64,000 bases of DNA from Flavobacterium sp. ENC (GTDB lineage: Bacteria; Bacteroidota; Bacteroidia; Flavobacteriales; Flavobacteriaceae). The notes under the pieces are model-generated. The model did not search any database, was not told the DNA's origin, and saw only the letters and a list, made by a program, of their open reading frames with translations. Position 1 is the first letter of the stretch; the number at the start of each line of letters is the position of its first letter. The stretch is from NCBI RefSeq assembly GCF_020991415.1, contig NZ_JAJMOY010000005.1, positions 310,001 to 374,000 on the forward strand. Reading direction: 5' to 3'. Positions 60,730 to 64,000 of the stretch are shown piece by piece. Position numbers and translations under genes: made by a program.

Positions 60730-60978
60730 TCGCAGTTTTTAGTCGCAGCTTTCAGTCGCAGTCGACAACTTGAAACCTGAAACCTGAAACAAAAAATAAC
60801 AGTCACAGTTTTCAGTCGCAGTGCACAAACCTGAAACTTGAAACCTGAAACAAAAATAACAGTCACAGTTTTCAGTCGCAGTGCACAAACCTGAAACCTG
60901 AAACCTGAAACAAAAATAACAGTCACAGTTTTCAGTCGCAGTAAATAACCTGAAACTTGAAACCTGAAACAAAAACAA
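60728..60978. repeat. 60-bp tandem repeat array between purK and purE
   Basis: Nearly four units with an exact 60-base period (for example AGTCACAGTT at 60801, 60861 and 60921). Each unit joins a CACAGTTTTCAGTCGCAGT part to a CCTGAAACCTGAAAC part. Units 1 and 2 differ by one base; the first and last are partial or diverged. The array reads open in a minus frame only because 60 is a multiple of three. Confidence 0.9.
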
Positions 60979-60989
60979 CAAAAAAACAC

Positions 60990-61472
60990 ATGAGCAAAGT
61001 AGCCATTATAATGGGAAGTATCTCAGACATGCCAGTCATGCAGGATGCCATAGACATATTAAAACAATTTAATATTGAAACAGAAGTAGATATTGTTTCG
61101 GCACACAGAACGCCGGAAAAACTATTCGATTTCAGTAAAAATGCCCACACCCGTGGAATTTCGGTTATTATTGCCGGAGCTGGTGGTGCGGCACATTTAC
61201 CGGGAATGGTTGCTTCTATGTCACCACTTCCTGTAATTGGAGTTCCGGTAAAATCAAGCAATTCTATTGACGGATGGGATTCCGTTTTATCGATTCTTCA
61301 AATGCCGGGCGGTGTTCCGGTTGCTACTGTAGCATTAAACGGAGCCAAAAATGCCGGAATATTAGCGGCACAAATCATAGGAAGCCATGATAAGACTGTT
61401 TTGGATACGATTATCTCCTACAAGGAAGAACTGAAAGCAGCAGTAAATAAAGCTGCCGAAGGATTGAAATAG
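60990..61472 (+). CDS. purE: N5-CAIR mutase
   Basis: 160 residues from MSKVAIIMGSISDMPVMQDA. The ORF can be extended 11 codons upstream into repeat sequence, which is rejected. Class I PurE signature: GSISDMPVM, SAHRTPEKLFDF with the catalytic histidine, GAGGAAHLPGMVAS. It moves the carboxyl group of N5-CAIR to form CAIR. Its start is 12 bases past the tandem array. Confidence 0.96.
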   Translation: MSKVAIIMGSISDMPVMQDAIDILKQFNIETEVDIVSAHRTPEKLFDFSKNAHTRGISVIIAGAGGAAHLPGMVASMSPLPVIGVPVKSSNSIDGWDSVLSILQMPGGVPVATVALNGAKNAGILAAQIIGSHDKTVLDTIISYKEELKAAVNKAAEGLK

Positions 61473-61500
61473 TTTTCAGTTTTCAATCACAGTTTTCAGT
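61471..61500. repeat. CACAGTTTTCAGT word downstream of purE
   Basis: Overlaps the purE stop. The 13-mer CACAGTTTTCAGT (61488-61500) is identical and in the same orientation as in the array upstream of purE (60804-60816), so purE has the word on both sides. Confidence 0.65.
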
Positions 61501-61520
61501 GTAGACTATGATGAAAAATA

Positions 61521-61559
61521 AACAACAAAGGCTTCACATTATGTGAGGCCTTTGTTGTT
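61521..61559 (+). terminator. purE terminator
   Basis: A 19-bp stem (61521-61539 with 61541-61559). The single imperfect pair is U-G in the plus-strand RNA but A-C on the minus strand, favouring the purE transcript. It may also stop the converging gene. Confidence 0.82.
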
Positions 61560-61581
61560 GAAAATATGATCTCTTTTGAAA

Positions 61582-62250
61582 TTAAACTTCATCTTGAATT
61601 TCTTCCAAAACAGACTCAAATTCATATTCCGTTATATCTTCTTTATTTATCCAGTTTTCTGAAGTAACCAAATTGTAATTGATATAATCTTCGGTTGTCA
61701 ATTCCCAAATAATAGATTCAGCTTCGGGAAACGGAATGTTTTGTGACATTTGATTTTCGAATAATCTTTTGATCAGATTTCTGTCAGACAAACCACTATT
61801 CAATAATTTTAATACGTTTTCGGCTGTCAGTTTTTGGCCTTCTCCATCCGTGGGTGTCATTGAAAAATGAACCACAGAAGCTTTTGCATTAGGAAATTTT
61901 CCGTTGTAGGCTTTAAAAAGCAATTGATTGACATGAAACAAAGTACCCTGCATGTCGATTTCCGGATATTCCTCGCAAACTTTATCAATTAACATATTGT
62001 GTGATATCTGTTCTATTTGCCCATCACCTAATCGATCAGCAAATTTATATTTCAACACTATTTCGGCAGCTTCATTAGGCTCATAATCAGAAATAGCCAT
62101 TTGTAATAATTCCGGCAAACTACTTTTCTCGGCTGTTGCACCATCCGGATAATTGAATTTTTCTAATAACCGGACAAAATCTTCATCTGACCAGTATCCT
62201 TCCACTTCATTAACAGTATCGATACGCTTTATTACAATTTGATAGTTCAT
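61582..62250 (-). CDS. Conserved-looking protein of unknown function
   Basis: 222 residues, acidic and mostly helical, with no signal peptide and no membrane segment. It opens MNYQIVIKRIDTVNEVEGYW and ends EYEFESVLEEIQDEV. No motif I can name is visible. The reading frame is long, clean and flanked by a terminator, and the divergent intergenic region separates it from the M3 peptidase gene. It may be cytoplasmic. No function is proposed. Confidence 0.7.
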   Translation of the reverse strand: MNYQIVIKRIDTVNEVEGYWSDEDFVRLLEKFNYPDGATAEKSSLPELLQMAISDYEPNEAAEIVLKYKFADRLGDGQIEQISHNMLIDKVCEEYPEIDMQGTLFHVNQLLFKAYNGKFPNAKASVVHFSMTPTDGEGQKLTAENVLKLLNSGLSDRNLIKRLFENQMSQNIPFPEAESIIWELTTEDYINYNLVTSENWINKEDITEYEFESVLEEIQDEV

Positions 62251-62427
62251 CCTTTATTTATTTTTTATGATTGTTATGATTAGCCTTTTATAAGGTTAAA
62301 TCCCATTTTTACAATTTAGGCTTTTTAAATCCGTTAAAGGAATAAATAACATATCTATAACATAATTTACTTCGTCTTTTATACCGAGAATCCATCTTGT
62401 TTAGTTCGCTGTGTTTTTATAAATTAC

Positions 62428-62435
62428 TACCTTTG
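62428..62435 (+). promoter_or_regulatory. -7 box of the M3 peptidase gene
   Basis: TACCTTTG lies 45 bases before the ATG at 62481. The nearest upstream TTG is 27 bases away, further than usual. Confidence 0.4.
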
Positions 62436-62480
62436 GAATTCATAAATAAAGACTTCAATTAATAAAATAATTACATCATA

Positions 62481-64000
62481 ATGAACGTTTTACTTTCAAA
62501 ATTTACTACAAAACACAATACAGCACCTTTTTCACAAATTAAAATCGAAGATTATTTTCCTGCATTTCAGGAAGGGATTGCTTTGGCTAAAGCCGAAATT
62601 GACGCTATCGTTAACAATCCGGAAGCACCAACTTTTGAAAACACGGTTGTTGCAATGGATTTTTCAGGAGATATTCTCGATCGTCTTTCCAGTGTTTTTT
62701 TCAATTTGAATTCGGCAGAAACGAATGACGAGATGCAGAAAATCGCCCAGGAAGTTTCTCCTTTATTGTCTGAATTTGGAAATGACATTACGTTAAATGC
62801 GGCTTTATTTGCAAAAATAAAAACGGTTTACGATCAAAAAGAGCAGCTGAATTTAAATCCGGAGCAAACTACCCTTTTAGATAAAAAGTACAAAAGCTTT
62901 TCCAGAAACGGGGCGAATCTGCCGGAAGATAAAAAAGAAAAATTACGCGAAATCGACAAGGAATTGTCTAAATTAAAATTACAATTTGAAGAGAATATCC
63001 TGGCAGAAACGAATGCTTTCGAATTACATTTAACAGATGAAAAAGATTTAGCCGGTTTGCCTGAAGGAACCATTGAAGCGGCACGATTACTGGCGAAGAA
63101 CCAGGAAAAAGAAGGCTGGATTTTTACATTAGACCACCCGAGTTATGTTCCGTTTCTGACGTATGCCGATAATCGCGAATTGCGTAAAAAAATGGCTATT
63201 GCTTTTGGAGCGAGAGGATTTCAGCATAACGAATTCGATAACCAGGAAAATGTGCTGAAAATTGCCAAATTACGTTTCGAAAGAGCTAATTTGTTAGGGT
63301 ATAAAACGCATGCTCATTTTGTTCTGGAAGAAAGAATGGCAGAAAGTCCGGACAAAGTTTTCACTTTCCTGAATGATTTGCTGGCAAAAGCAAAACCTGC
63401 AGCTCAGAAGGAGTTTGCTCAATTAACGGCTTTCGCCAAAGAACTGGACGGAATTGAAGAATTGCAAAAATGGGATGGTGCTTATTATTCCGAGAAATTA
63501 AAACAACAGCTTTTTAATTTGGATGATGAAAAACTGAAACCTTATTTTCAGTTGGAAAAAGTATTGAACGGTGCTTTTACTGTTGCCAAAAAACTCTACG
63601 GCTTAACCTTCACAGAGGTTTTTGATATTGATAAATACCACGAAGAAGTGACCACTTACGAAGTAACCGATGCTCAAAACAATCTGGTTTCGATTTTCTA
63701 CGCCGATTTCTTTCCACGAAAAGGAAAACGAAACGGTGCCTGGATGACCTCATTCAAATCACAAGCTATAAAAGATGGCGTAAACGAAAGACCGCATATT
63801 TCGAATGTTTGTAATTTTACCAAACCAACAGAAACCAAACCATCCTTATTAACGTTTAATGAGGTGACCACCTTATTTCACGAATTCGGTCACGGTTTGC
63901 ATGGAATGCTGGCCAACACCACTTATCCAAGTTTATCGGGAACTTCGGTTTTCTGGGATTTTGTAGAATTGCCAAGTCAGATTATGGAAAACTGGTGTTA
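62481..64000 (+). CDS. M3-family zinc oligopeptidase (Dcp/OpdA-like), 3' end cut off
   Basis: 506 codons are in the window. It begins MNVLLSKFTTKHNTAPFSQI with no signal peptide, so it is cytoplasmic. The zinc motif HEFGH is at residues 467-471 (LFHEFGHGLHGMLANTTYPS), where HExxH gives two ligands. The third ligand and the rest of the catalytic domain lie within the next hundred or so residues, and the window ends after WDFVELPSQIMENW. It degrades short peptides. Whether it acts as peptidyl-dipeptidase Dcp or oligopeptidase A cannot be settled from this part. Confidence 0.9.
   Translation, partial: MNVLLSKFTTKHNTAPFSQIKIEDYFPAFQEGIALAKAEIDAIVNNPEAPTFENTVVAMDFSGDILDRLSSVFFNLNSAETNDEMQKIAQEVSPLLSEFGNDITLNAALFAKIKTVYDQKEQLNLNPEQTTLLDKKYKSFSRNGANLPEDKKEKLREIDKELSKLKLQFEENILAETNAFELHLTDEKDLAGLPEGTIEAARLLAKNQEKEGWIFTLDHPSYVPFLTYADNRELRKKMAIAFGARGFQHNEFDNQENVLKIAKLRFERANLLGYKTHAHFVLEERMAESPDKVFTFLNDLLAKAKPAAQKEFAQLTAFAKELDGIEELQKWDGAYYSEKLKQQLFNLDDEKLKPYFQLEKVLNGAFTVAKKLYGLTFTEVFDIDKYHEEVTTYEVTDAQNNLVSIFYADFFPRKGKRNGAWMTSFKSQAIKDGVNERPHISNVCNFTKPTETKPSLLTFNEVTTLFHEFGHGLHGMLANTTYPSLSGTSVFWDFVELPSQIMENWC

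Noticed and set aside
60728..60978. CRISPR array
   Set aside because: Units are directly joined with no unique spacers, the period is 60 bases with nearly identical sequence throughout, and no cas gene is near.
60739..60989. Minus-strand open frames over the purK-purE spacer
   Set aside because: They are open only because the 60-base repeat period is a multiple of three; the translated text is a repeat of the same 20 residues with no known fold.

Overview
The window comes from a Bacteroidota genome, most likely Flavobacterium (family Flavobacteriaceae). The DNA is AT-rich. Genes lack recognisable Shine-Dalgarno sequences. Many genes are preceded by TAnnTTTG boxes, the Bacteroidota sigma-A -7 element, and the best ones have a TTTG or TTG about 19-20 bases further upstream. 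There is a SusC/SusD pair, an S46 dipeptidyl-peptidase and several TonB-linked outer-membrane proteins. The gene order rplQ-carA-eno-gltA next to a guanidino-hydrolase also fits Flavobacteriaceae. The genus is an inference; no rRNA or tRNA gene is present to test it.

Layout. 1-2.4 kb: recR (cut by the window edge), a CoA-binding protein, a MarC-type membrane protein and an XRE regulator. 2.4-9 kb, minus strand: two guanidino-group hydrolases (a CtlX type and a DDAH-like enzyme) with a four-helix-bundle gene between them, then gltA, eno and carA, each bounded by clear hairpin terminators or promoters. 9-27.6 kb, minus strand: the ribosomal superoperon, in transcription order rpsL-rpsG-fusA-rpsJ, a terminator, an XRE regulator with its own terminator, a 0.6 kb gap, then rplC-D-W-B, rpsS, rplV, rpsC, rplP, rpmC, rpsQ, rplN-X-E, rpsN, rpsH, rplF, rplR, rpsE, rpmD, rplO, secY, infA, rpmJ, rpsM-K-D, rpoA, rplQ. 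The S10 cluster is split between rpsJ and rplC, and rplC and rpsH appear to have promoters of their own.

27.7-42.7 kb: an Omp85-like outer-membrane protein, a SusC/SusD pair, rlmB, a rhomboid protease, rarA, a radC-yjjG-hypothetical cluster, a DUF1287 lipoprotein, mpl and a TPR protein. 42.7-51.3 kb: a 2110-residue alpha-2-macroglobulin-like protein carrying a TonB-plug-like segment, and an S46 peptidase with DPP7-type residues. 51.4-55.3 kb, minus strand: hpt-adk, a CNNM/CorC transporter, then obgE. 55.4-64 kb: a PQQ-type sugar dehydrogenase with an adjoining TonB receptor and a helical-repeat protein, purK and purE separated by a 60-bp tandem repeat array, an unknown protein, and the start of an M3 oligopeptidase.

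The most unusual signals are intergenic. One is a set of degenerate word-like repeats at gene borders. They include a 22-bp word shared with one mismatch between 52.6 kb and 60.8 kb, the 60-bp tandem array, and inverted words bracketing the four-helix-bundle gene. Another is a pair of related structured elements at 36.1 and 54.07 kb. A third is a group of genes whose -7 box lies 4-5 bases before the ATG, which predicts leaderless mRNAs. No CRISPR array, prophage, insertion sequence, tRNA or recognisable defence island was seen.
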